In this document: one piece after another, positions 54,947 through 62,652 of the stretch
How positions within the stretch are numbered: the stretch's first letter is position 1
Layout of the letters: every line of letters begins with the position of its first letter
Assembly (NCBI RefSeq): GCF_002291145.1
Contig: NZ_NTGE01000080.1
Coordinates: 91,260 to 155,259, forward strand
Direction of reading: 5' to 3'
From: Streptomyces sp. SA15
Lineage (GTDB): Bacteria > Actinomycetota > Actinomycetes > Streptomycetales > Streptomycetaceae
DNA: 64,000 nucleotides
Notes under the pieces: generated by a model
Told to the model about the DNA's origin: nothing
The model's input: only the letters and a program-made list of their open reading frames with translations
The model's database searches: none
Made by a program: the position numbers and the translations under genes

Positions 54947-55792
54947 ATGAACGACTCGCTGCGTGCCCGTATCGAGCGGTACTACGCCACCGTGCCGTTG
55001 CTGTTCTCCGACGCCGAAGAGTTCGGTCCGTTACGGCTGTTTGTGCGAAGGAAACCAGGTGCCCCGTATTACGGCGGCCCCAGCCATGCTCAACCCGCTG
55101 CTGAGGGGTCGTCGTCCGTGACCGCCGCTGACATCGCCCGGGTGCGGGCCCGGCAGCGCGAACTCGGCGTGCCGGAGGCTTTCGAGTGGCTGGCCGAGGC
55201 GGCTCCGACGCTGCGTGCCAGCATCGAGGCCGTTGGCCTGCCGGTGGCGGAACGCCCGCTGATGGCTCTGGATCCGCACCAACAGGTTGGTCCACAGCCC
55301 TTGCCGGACGGCGTGAAACTCCGTGCGCTGACGGCCGATGATCCCGCGTTGCCCGCAGCCCTCGCCCTTCCCCGCCTGGCCTTCGCCGAGGAGGGCACCG
55401 CGGTGGGCTCGGCGGGCCGCGAGGAACTGTCGGTGGCGGCCGGAGAACTTACCGAGGACGGCACCGTGGCGACGGTCCGCCCCACGATCCGTGCCGGGCA
55501 CAAAACACTCATCGCTGCCCTCGCCTCGGACGGCACCCCGCTGGCCGTCGGCCACTACCACCCAGCCGGCGGCACCACCGAGATCGGCGGCATCGGCACC
55601 CTTCCCATCGCCCGCCGCCAGGGTCTGGCCGCAGCCGTCACGGCGGCCCTGGTCAGCCACGCTCGCGACCACGGGGTGAGCACTGTCTTCCTCGCCTATG
55701 CGGAGGACGCCGTCGCTGGCATCTACTCACGCCTCGGCTTCCGCTCTGCCGGCAGCACCCTTCTCATCGCCAACCAGCCCGCACGATCGTAA
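54947..55792 (+). CDS. GNAT-family N-acetyltransferase
   Basis: 281 residues if the ATG at 54947 is used; GTG 54917 and ATG 54938 are alternatives with equally weak ribosome sites. The C-terminal GNAT fold is clear: EIGGIGTLPIARRQGLAAAV (the acetyl-CoA motif A, R-x-x-G-x-A), then FLAYAEDAVAGIYSRLGFRS. The N-terminal half is a helical extension found in similar Streptomyces proteins. Substrate unknown. Confidence 0.82.
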   Translation: MNDSLRARIERYYATVPLLFSDAEEFGPLRLFVRRKPGAPYYGGPSHAQPAAEGSSSVTAADIARVRARQRELGVPEAFEWLAEAAPTLRASIEAVGLPVAERPLMALDPHQQVGPQPLPDGVKLRALTADDPALPAALALPRLAFAEEGTAVGSAGREELSVAAGELTEDGTVATVRPTIRAGHKTLIAALASDGTPLAVGHYHPAGGTTEIGGIGTLPIARRQGLAAAVTAALVSHARDHGVSTVFLAYAEDAVAGIYSRLGFRSAGSTLLIANQPARS

Positions 55793-55966
55793 GTTCGCAG
55801 GCTGGGGAAGGGAGATCCTGGCCGGCGTCGAAGGTCCCCCGGTCAGTGATCCAACGCGGCGCATGGGTTCAGGGTAGTGACCGGTGCCGGGCTCCCTGTC
55901 ACCCGGCATCTGCCGGGCCCGGTCGGTGCACTGCGACCTGGAACGTTTCGTACACGGGAGCAATTG

Positions 55967-56947
55967 TCAAGACCTGTGGATGGGAGCCGCACCGACCCAG
56001 CGGCGATAGGCGTCGACGTCGACGTTGCTGCCGCACACAATGGTGACTACGTGTCGGCCGGCGAAGCGGTCACGGTCTTCGAGGATCGCCGCGATGCCGA
56101 GCGCGGCCGACGGTTCGACGACGAGGCCGGCGTGGTCGAGGAGCATCCGCATACCGGCGATGATCGACGCCTCCTGGACCAGGACGGCGTCGTCGGCGAC
56201 CAGGAGGAGGTCGTCCAGGACGGCCGGGATGGGACACCGGCCGGCGACGCCGTCAGCGATGGTGTTGGTCGAGTCGGTGGTGACGACGCGCCGCCTGCGC
56301 CAGGAGTATGTCATCGCCGGTGCGCCCAGCGGCTGGACGCAGATCACCTCGACTTCGGGCGCGGTGGCCTTCACCACATGACCCACACCGGTGGCCAGCG
56401 CCCCGCCGCCGAGAGCGATCAGGACGGCGTCGAACGACGGCACCATGTCCACCAGCTCCAGGCCGATGGTCGCCGCGCCCTCGCAGGTCTCGAGGTCCAG
56501 GCTGTCTTCGAGTAGCCGGATGCCGTCGTAGCGCGCGATGGCCGCCGCCCGCTCGCGGGCCATCTCGTGGTCGCCGTCCACCAGTTCCAGCCTGGCGTCC
56601 AATGCGCGGATGCGATCAATCTTGGCCGCAGTGGCGAAGCGGGATGCCACGACGGTGACGTCGAGCCCGCGGCCGCGACCGGACCAGGCGAGGGCTTGGC
56701 CGAGGTTGCCCGCACTGGCGCACACCACGGCTCGCGGGCCGCTGTCGGCGAGCAGGCTCGCGACGACCTCGGTGCCGCGGCCCTTGAAGCTGCGGACCGG
56801 GTTCGCCGTTTCTAGCTTGATGCTCACCGTGCACCCGAGGTCGGGCTCCAGCGCCTCGCAGCGGTACAGCGGAGTGTCGAGAAAAATCGGGTCGATCACC
56901 CGGCGGGCCGCCCGGATCCGAGCAGTGTCGAGGCGCGTCTCCTGCAC
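55967..56947 (-). CDS. PLP-dependent threonine/serine dehydratase-like enzyme
   Basis: 326 residues, tryptophan-synthase-beta/threonine-dehydratase fold. PLP Lys in PVRSFKGRG, substrate loop CASAGNLGQALAW and the phosphate-binding glycine stretch IALGGGALATG are present. No regulatory ACT domain, so the catabolic branch. It would deaminate threonine, serine or a similar amino acid. GTG start at 56947; no clear ribosome site, so the start is uncertain. Confidence 0.85.
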   Translation of the reverse strand: MQETRLDTARIRAARRVIDPIFLDTPLYRCEALEPDLGCTVSIKLETANPVRSFKGRGTEVVASLLADSGPRAVVCASAGNLGQALAWSGRGRGLDVTVVASRFATAAKIDRIRALDARLELVDGDHEMARERAAAIARYDGIRLLEDSLDLETCEGAATIGLELVDMVPSFDAVLIALGGGALATGVGHVVKATAPEVEVICVQPLGAPAMTYSWRRRRVVTTDSTNTIADGVAGRCPIPAVLDDLLLVADDAVLVQEASIIAGMRMLLDHAGLVVEPSAALGIAAILEDRDRFAGRHVVTIVCGSNVDVDAYRRWVGAAPIHRS

Positions 56948-56992
56948 GACACAGCAGCGTAGTGCCGCCGACGCTGTTCCATCGAGTAATTG

Positions 56993-57235
56993 TCAACTGG
57001 TGACCTTGGTCCGCAAGCGCACCGTCGCGAAGCCGGTACTGGCAGCGGAGACACTGACCGACGCGGCGATGGCCGGAAGCAGCGGCGTAACCACGAAACG
57101 GTCGGTTCCCACGAGGAACTGAGTCAGCCACGCCAGGGCGACCGTCCCTGCCGAGAGGCCGGCCGTCCCTGCCGCCGGGCCGCCACTCGTCGAGCGCCTG
57201 ACCCGAAGCCAGACCCGTCGCCCGGAGCCCGCCAC
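56993..57235 (-). pseudogene. MFS transporter N-terminal remnant
   Basis: After a low-complexity stretch, VALAWLTQFLVGTDRFVVTP followed by LLPAIAASVSVSAASTG is the first membrane segment of a DHA1-type exporter. The frame then stops at 56993 and the remainder is gone. It has probably decayed by deletion. Confidence 0.55.
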
Positions 57236-57340
57236 CGAGGCCCCGCAACGCGTGCTCCGGTCGCCGATCCATCCAGGCCGAGATCACTCGGTCGGGGTTC
57301 CTTCGTCAGAAATGGGGCTGCGCCCGCCCTGATGGACCCG

Positions 57341-57450
57341 TAGGGTGGATCTTTATGAGGAACGGCATCTGATTCTGTGACGCGGCGCGTCGAGAGCGCC
57401 GCCCCGTAGCGGCCCCGTCCACCGAGCCCGCCGTAAGGCTTCGGGCTCTC
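57341..57450 (+). promoter_or_regulatory. Possible attenuator leader of hflX
   Basis: TAGGGT at 57341-57346 is a good -10 box placing the RNA start at about 57353. A five-codon frame starts at 57355. Downstream, GAGCCCG (57424-57430) / CGGGCTC (57442-57448) make a hairpin, while GAGAGC (57392-57397) can pair instead with GCTCTC (57445-57450), so the two folds compete. Such layouts control ribosome-antibiotic-induced genes. Confidence 0.45.
57355..57372 (+). CDS. Leader peptide frame MRNGI
   Basis: ATG AGG AAC GGC ATC TGA, almost leaderless (about 2 nt from the predicted RNA start). Five codons are in the range of attenuator peptides upstream of resistance genes. Only its position supports it. 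Confidence 0.35.
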   Translation: MRNGI

Positions 57451-57615
57451 CCGCGGTGCCACTCACTGGTGTGCCCTGATGCCTGGTTCCCGTGCTGCTG
57501 AGCTGCGGCCTTTCGCTTCCTTTTGTCACCGCCTGTCGGCTGTCCTGTCGAGTCCGGAACCAGCGAACTTCTGCACGACCAGTTCAGAACCGCCCGTGAA
57601 ACGGAAAGGACTTCT

Positions 57616-59064
57616 ATGACACGCCCCGAGAACTCCGCCTCCCGCCATGAGCGCGCCGATGCCCTCATGGACGACCGGCTCGCCGTGCCCGGCGCTGACG
57701 ACTTCGACGGCGAGCAGTTCGAACGGGAGGAGCGGGCCGCACTGCGCCGTGTCGCCGGCCTGTCCACCGAACTCAGCGACGTCACCTCGGTCGAGTACCG
57801 GCAACTCCGCCTGGAACGGGTCGTCCTGGTCGGTATCTGGACCTCGGGCACGGTGGGCGAGGCCGAGCGCTCCCTCGCCGAACTCGCCGCCCTGGCCGAG
57901 ACGGCCGGCGCCCTGGTGCTGGACGGGGTCATCCAACGACGCCAGAAGCCCGACCCGGCCACGTACATCGGGTCCGGCAAGGCCTCGGAACTGCGGGACA
58001 TCGTGGACGATGCCGGAGCCGACACCGTGATCTGTGACGGTGAGCTCAGCCCTGCCCAGCTGGTGCGGCTGGAGGAGGTCGTCCGCGTCAAGGTCGTCGA
58101 CCGTACGGCTCTGATCCTGGACATCTTCGCGCAGCACGCGAAGACCCGTGAGGGCAAGGCCCAGGTGGCGCTGGCGCAGATGCAGTACATGCTGCCCAGG
58201 CTGCGCGGCTGGGGGCAGTCGCTGTCCCGGCAGATGGGCGGCGGCGGGGGCGGCGGTATGGCCACCCGTGGTCCCGGCGAGACGAAGATCGAGACGGACC
58301 GTCGGCAGATCCAGAAGAAGATGTCCCAACTGCGCCGGGACATCGCGCACTTGAAGACGGGCAGGGACATCAAGCGGGAGGAGCGGCGGCGCAACAACGT
58401 GCCGTCCGTGGCCCTCGCCGGCTACACCAACGCCGGCAAGTCCTCGGTGCTGAACCGGCTCACCGGAGCGGGTGTCCTGGTGCAGAACGCCCTGTTCGCC
58501 ACCCTGGACACCACCGTGCGGCGGGCCGAGACCCCCAGCGGGCGCACGTACACCCTCACCGACACCGTCGGTTTTGTACGCCATCTGCCCCATCACCTCG
58601 TCGAGGCGTTCCGCTCCACGATCGAGGAGGTGGCCGACGCGCATCTCGTCCTGCATGTGGTCGACGGGTCACATCCCGACCCGTGGGCGCAACTCCGCTC
58701 CGTGCGGGAGGTGCTGCGGGACGTCGGCGCCGCCGCGAGCGCGGAGGTCCTGGTCGTCAACAAGGCCGACGCGGCCGACCCCGACGTACTGGCCCGCCTG
58801 CTGGACGACGAACCGGACGCGATCGTCGTCTCCGCGCGGACCGGGCAGGGCGTCGACGAACTGCGCGCCCTCATCGACGAGCGGCTGCCGAGGCCGACCG
58901 AGGAGGTCGAGGTCATGCTGCCCTACTCGGCGGGCGGCCTCATCTCCCGCGCCCACCGGGAGGGCGAGGTCCTCTCCGTCGAGCACACGGCGCAGGGCAC
59001 GCTGCTCAGGGCCCGGGTGGAACCAGCTCTCGCGTCCGAGCTGAAGGCGCATCTGACCGTCTGA
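57616..59064 (+). CDS. hflX: GTPase HflX
   Basis: 482 residues from the ATG at 57616 (GGAAAGGA upstream). N-terminal HflX domain (ATYIGSGKASEL), the Gly-rich loop RQMGGGGGGGMATRGPGE, and the GTPase motifs GYTNAGKSS (G1), DTVGFVRHLP (G3), NKAD (G4) and SARTG (G5). It binds the 50S subunit and splits stalled ribosomes; actinobacterial relatives help against macrolides and lincosamides. The unusual leader upstream and the convergent ABC-F gene suggest an antibiotic response. Two hflX genes are common in Streptomyces. Confidence 0.93.
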   Translation: MTRPENSASRHERADALMDDRLAVPGADDFDGEQFEREERAALRRVAGLSTELSDVTSVEYRQLRLERVVLVGIWTSGTVGEAERSLAELAALAETAGALVLDGVIQRRQKPDPATYIGSGKASELRDIVDDAGADTVICDGELSPAQLVRLEEVVRVKVVDRTALILDIFAQHAKTREGKAQVALAQMQYMLPRLRGWGQSLSRQMGGGGGGGMATRGPGETKIETDRRQIQKKMSQLRRDIAHLKTGRDIKREERRRNNVPSVALAGYTNAGKSSVLNRLTGAGVLVQNALFATLDTTVRRAETPSGRTYTLTDTVGFVRHLPHHLVEAFRSTIEEVADAHLVLHVVDGSHPDPWAQLRSVREVLRDVGAAASAEVLVVNKADAADPDVLARLLDDEPDAIVVSARTGQGVDELRALIDERLPRPTEEVEVMLPYSAGGLISRAHREGEVLSVEHTAQGTLLRARVEPALASELKAHLTV

Positions 59065-59073
59065 ACCAGCAAG

Positions 59074-59106
59074 GGGTGCGCGGTCCACGACCGGAACCGC
59101 GCACCC
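59074..59106. terminator. Terminator between convergent hflX and ABC-F genes
   Basis: GGGTGCGCGGT (59074-59084) pairs with ACCGCGCACCC (59096-59106), 11 bp with an 11-nt loop, between the two stop codons. Confidence 0.8.
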
Positions 59107-59166
59107 GCCGGGGCCGCCCCGGCTGCGCCCCCGAGCCCGGGGCCGCCGGAGCGGCGCACATGGGTG

Positions 59167-60804
59167 TCAGTGACCTGACCGTGCCGTCGCGACGCCGGTT
59201 GTCTCGCCGTTCTTCAGGATGAGTTCAGGACCCTCCCAGGAACGGCGCAGCCAGCGGTCGTGGGAGGCCACGACGACGGCACCGGGCGCCGTCTTCAGCG
59301 CCTCCTCCAGCTCCTCGGCGAGGCTGAGGGAGAGATGGTTGGTCGGCTCGTCCAGCAGCAGGACGTCCGGCGGCCGGGCGATCAGCAGGGCGAGCGCGAC
59401 CCGGCGGCGCTGGCCGATGGACAGCTGCCCCACCGGCCTGCCGAGGTCCCGGGCCGGCAGCAGCCCCAGCTGCGACAGCGGCGGGGAGTCCTCCCGTGCG
59501 GCCCGCTCGTACAACTGGCTCGCGCTGCGGCGGCCGTCGGCGAAGTCGACGTCCTGCTCCAGGAGGCCGACGCGCACTCCGGGCGCCCGCTCCACCGTCC
59601 CGGAGTCCGGTGCGAGGCGGCCGGCGACCACGTTCAGCAGGGTCGACTTGCCCGCCCCGTTGGGGCCCGTGACCAGCAGCCGCTCCGCGGGGCCGACATC
59701 GAGACGCTCGACGCGCAGCCGCCCGGCCAGCTCCACGGCGCGCAGCGACACCGCGGGCCCGTCCTCCTGAGCCGCCCTCCCGGTGAGCGTGGCGGCGAAC
59801 CGCAGCGGAGGCGGCGGCTTGCGCACCTGAGTGCGTTCCAGCTCCTCCAGCCGGTGCTGCGCGTTGCGGATCCGCCGCGAGATCTGCCGCTGCACGCGCC
59901 CGCCGGCCCGGTCGTAGGCCATCTTGTTGTTGTCCTTCATGGCCCGCGCGTGGTTGACGGCCCGGGCGGTCACGTCCACCGAGGTGCGCAGCTGGGCGAG
60001 TTCCTCCTGCTCGGCCTCGTACTGCTGCTCCCAGCGCAGCCGTTCCAGCCGCTTGGCCTCGAGGTAGTACGAGTACGAGCCGCCGTAGTGCGTCACGCCG
60101 CCGCGGGAGGGGTCGAGGTCGAGGATGTCGGTGCACACCGCGTCCAGGAACACCCGGTCGTGGGAGGCCAGCACCACCGCGCCGGGCATCTCGTTCAGCC
60201 GTTGCTCCAGGAAGCCGACCGCGTCGTCGTCCAGGTGGTTGGTCGGCTCGTCGAGCAGCATGGCCTCCGGCTGACGGATGAGCAGGGCCGCCAGCGCCAG
60301 GCGGGAGCGCTGCCCGCCGGACAGTGTGCCGAGCGCTCGCGTCGGCTCCACGGAGCCCAGGCCCAGACCGGCGAGCACCAGCTGGGCACGCCGGTCGGCG
60401 TCCCACAGGTCGTGATGCTGGGCCCACTCCAGCGTGTCGCCGTAGTCCGCGAGGACGTCCCCGTCGTCCGGACGCTGCTCCAGGAGGGCCGACAGTCTCT
60501 GCAGCCGGGCCGCGGCGGCGCGGATGTCGGACAGGGCGTCGTCGACCACGTCCTGCACGGTGGTGTCCGCAGCGAACGGCAGCTCCTGCCGGAGGAATCC
60601 GACGTCCTGGGGCCGTTCGACGAATCCGGAGTCCGGTTCCTCGACACCCGCGAGCAGCCGCAGCAGCGTCGATTTCCCGACACCGTTCTCTCCCACCAGG
60701 CCCACACGCTGACCGGGGGAGACCGACAGCGACAGCTCGTTCAGCACGCGGTGGTCCGCGTAGTACTTGACGAGGTCACCGGCGTGTAAGCGCACAGTTG
60801 GCAT
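59167..60804 (-). CDS. ABC-F ATPase (ribosome-protection type)
   Basis: 545 residues: two ABC domains and no membrane segment. First domain: Walker A GENGVGKSTLL, signature LGTLSGGQRSRLALAAL, Walker B MLLDEPTNHLDD. A long helical, charged linker (WEQQYEAEQEELAQLRTSVD) follows as in TlrC/Lsa/Vga types. Second domain: TGPNGAGKSTLLN, VGQLSIGQRRRVALAL, LLLDEPTNHLS. These proteins displace antibiotics from the ribosome. Co-directional with the MFS gene 78 bp upstream, so one operon. Possible self-resistance for a nearby cluster. Confidence 0.88.
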   Translation of the reverse strand: MPTVRLHAGDLVKYYADHRVLNELSLSVSPGQRVGLVGENGVGKSTLLRLLAGVEEPDSGFVERPQDVGFLRQELPFAADTTVQDVVDDALSDIRAAAARLQRLSALLEQRPDDGDVLADYGDTLEWAQHHDLWDADRRAQLVLAGLGLGSVEPTRALGTLSGGQRSRLALAALLIRQPEAMLLDEPTNHLDDDAVGFLEQRLNEMPGAVVLASHDRVFLDAVCTDILDLDPSRGGVTHYGGSYSYYLEAKRLERLRWEQQYEAEQEELAQLRTSVDVTARAVNHARAMKDNNKMAYDRAGGRVQRQISRRIRNAQHRLEELERTQVRKPPPPLRFAATLTGRAAQEDGPAVSLRAVELAGRLRVERLDVGPAERLLVTGPNGAGKSTLLNVVAGRLAPDSGTVERAPGVRVGLLEQDVDFADGRRSASQLYERAAREDSPPLSQLGLLPARDLGRPVGQLSIGQRRRVALALLIARPPDVLLLDEPTNHLSLSLAEELEEALKTAPGAVVVASHDRWLRRSWEGPELILKNGETTGVATARSGH

Positions 60805-60882
60805 GGAAGGGGACCTTCTCGTTCCTGATCGGGGGCGGCAAGCGACGGTCGGGGACGGGCGCGCGGGCTCCGCCGGCCGGTC

Positions 60883-62295
60883 TCACGCGGACCGGGGATC
60901 GGATTCGGCGGCGCCCGCGGTGCGCGGCTCGTGCCGCACCACCAGGAACGCGGCGACGCAGGACAGCACGGCCAGAACGGTGGCGGTGGTCATGGCGGTT
61001 CCGAAGCGCCTGCCCGTCTCGCCGAGGGCGATGCCCACCAGCGCCAGTCCGACCGCGCCGCCGAGCTGCTGGCTGGAGTTGACCAGCGAGGCGATCACAC
61101 CGGAGGTCCGCTCGTCCGCGCCGTGAGTGGCGGCGGTGGCGGAGGAGGGCAGCCCGGCGCCGATGCCCGTGGCGAACAGCAGGATGCCGGGCAGCAGCCC
61201 CACGTATCCGAGGTCGCCGGCCTGGGCCCAGGCGAGCAGCAGCGCGCCCGCCGCGGTGCCGACGCAGGCGACCGTCAGCACCCGGCCCGCGCTGTAGCGC
61301 ACGGTGGCCCTCTCGCCGAGTTTGACGCCGGTCAGCGAGCCGAGCGCGAACGGCACGTAGGCCAGGCCCGCGGTCAGCGGCTCGTACCCCAGGCCGTTCT
61401 GCAGGTACAGCGTCAGCACCAGGAAGCCCTGGAACATCGCGGCGCACAGCAGCACCGCCGCCAGCAGCGCCCGGGACCGGACCGGCCCGGCGAACACCCC
61501 CTTGGCGACCAGGGGGTCGGCGGAGCGGCGCTGGTCGACGACGAAACCGGCCAGCAGCAGCAGCGCCAGCACCGCGGCGATCGCCGTCGCCGCCGGGTCC
61601 TTCTCGCCCTCCACCGACAGCAGGGCGTAGACGAGGAGGGACAGGCCGCCGGTGAGCAGCGTGGCGCCGCGCCAGTTCAGCGGCTGGTCGGCACCGCCCG
61701 GGTGTACGCCGCGGACCAGCCGGGGCAGCAGGAGCAGCGCCACCGCGGCGATCGGCAGGTTGATGAAGAACACCCAGCGCCAGGACGCGTAGCCGGTGAT
61801 GACGCCGGAGAGGATCAGACCGGCCAGGGCTCCCACGATCGCGGTCGCCCCCCACAGCGCGAACGCCCGCGCCCGCGCGGCGGGTTCGGTGAACACCAGG
61901 GTCATCAGACCGAGTACGGCGGGGGCCACCAGCGCGGCGCCGAGGCCCTGCAGTGCGCGGGCGCCGATCAGCTGCCAGGGCTCCACGGCCAGACCGCACG
62001 CCAGCGAGGCCAGGGCGAAGACCGAGGTGCCGACGGAGAAGGTCCGCACCAGGCTGTAGCGGTCGCCGAGCCGCCCGCCCAGGATCAGGAAGCCGCCGAA
62101 GGCCAGCATGTAGACGTTGATGACCCAGACGATGGACGAGGGGGAGAAGTCCAGTTCCCGCTGGATGGTCGGCAGGGCGATGTTGACGACGTTGTCGTCC
62201 ATGGTGAGTAAGAGCTGGGTCACACACAGGATGGCCAGGACGGCCTGCGGGTGCGAGGTGCCCGTGTCCTGCGCTGTCGAGGGCGCGCTCTGCAT
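60883..62295 (-). CDS. MFS exporter, DHA2/EmrB-type 14-TM
   Basis: 470 residues from the ATG at 62295. First-helix signature LTMDDNVVNIALPTIQ, motif A GGRLGDRYSLVR, motif C region GALAGLILSGVI and SWRWVFFINLPIA are those of DHA2 exporters. Co-directional with the ABC-F gene and downstream of an NRPS gene, so probably exports the product of that cluster. No MarR gene is seen beside it. Confidence 0.88.
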   Translation of the reverse strand: MQSAPSTAQDTGTSHPQAVLAILCVTQLLLTMDDNVVNIALPTIQRELDFSPSSIVWVINVYMLAFGGFLILGGRLGDRYSLVRTFSVGTSVFALASLACGLAVEPWQLIGARALQGLGAALVAPAVLGLMTLVFTEPAARARAFALWGATAIVGALAGLILSGVITGYASWRWVFFINLPIAAVALLLLPRLVRGVHPGGADQPLNWRGATLLTGGLSLLVYALLSVEGEKDPAATAIAAVLALLLLAGFVVDQRRSADPLVAKGVFAGPVRSRALLAAVLLCAAMFQGFLVLTLYLQNGLGYEPLTAGLAYVPFALGSLTGVKLGERATVRYSAGRVLTVACVGTAAGALLLAWAQAGDLGYVGLLPGILLFATGIGAGLPSSATAATHGADERTSGVIASLVNSSQQLGGAVGLALVGIALGETGRRFGTAMTTATVLAVLSCVAAFLVVRHEPRTAGAAESDPRSA

Positions 62296-62652
62296 CGGTG
62301 GGGGGTCCTCTCGGGTACGAAGTCGACGGCGCACCGCGTCAGACGCGGAGGGTGAACCGCGACAGGGCGGTCACGCTGATCTGCGTGCGGTCGTCCCCCC
62401 GAAGGACCCCGGCGCGGAAAGAGGCACCCGTTGCGTGCGGCACGGGGCCACGGACACCGGCCGTGTGGGAACAGGGATGCGGGGGCGCCCACCCCCGCCC
62501 GGAGCCCGGACTCCGCTCCGTCCGGCGGCGCAGGCCTGGCGCGCGGCTGACGGAACGGGCATGAGTGCGGGCGCTCGCTTCGCTGGGGGTCGACTGCACG
62601 GTGGTCGCCGCGAGGGCGCGCTGGCTCCTGGGCGACGAGCGATGACAGTGTT
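62296..62652. other. Spacer between NRPS and MFS genes, two short hairpins
   Basis: 357 bp. A GC-rich hairpin GCGGGGG (62479-62485) / CCCCCGC (62492-62498) and a small one CCGCGT / ACGCGG (62334-62348). No supported gene. It should contain the MFS/ABC-F promoter. Confidence 0.5.

Noticed and set aside
62371..62562. Minus-strand frame before the MFS gene as a leader peptide
   Set aside because: Too long, Arg/Pro-rich and without a ribosome site.
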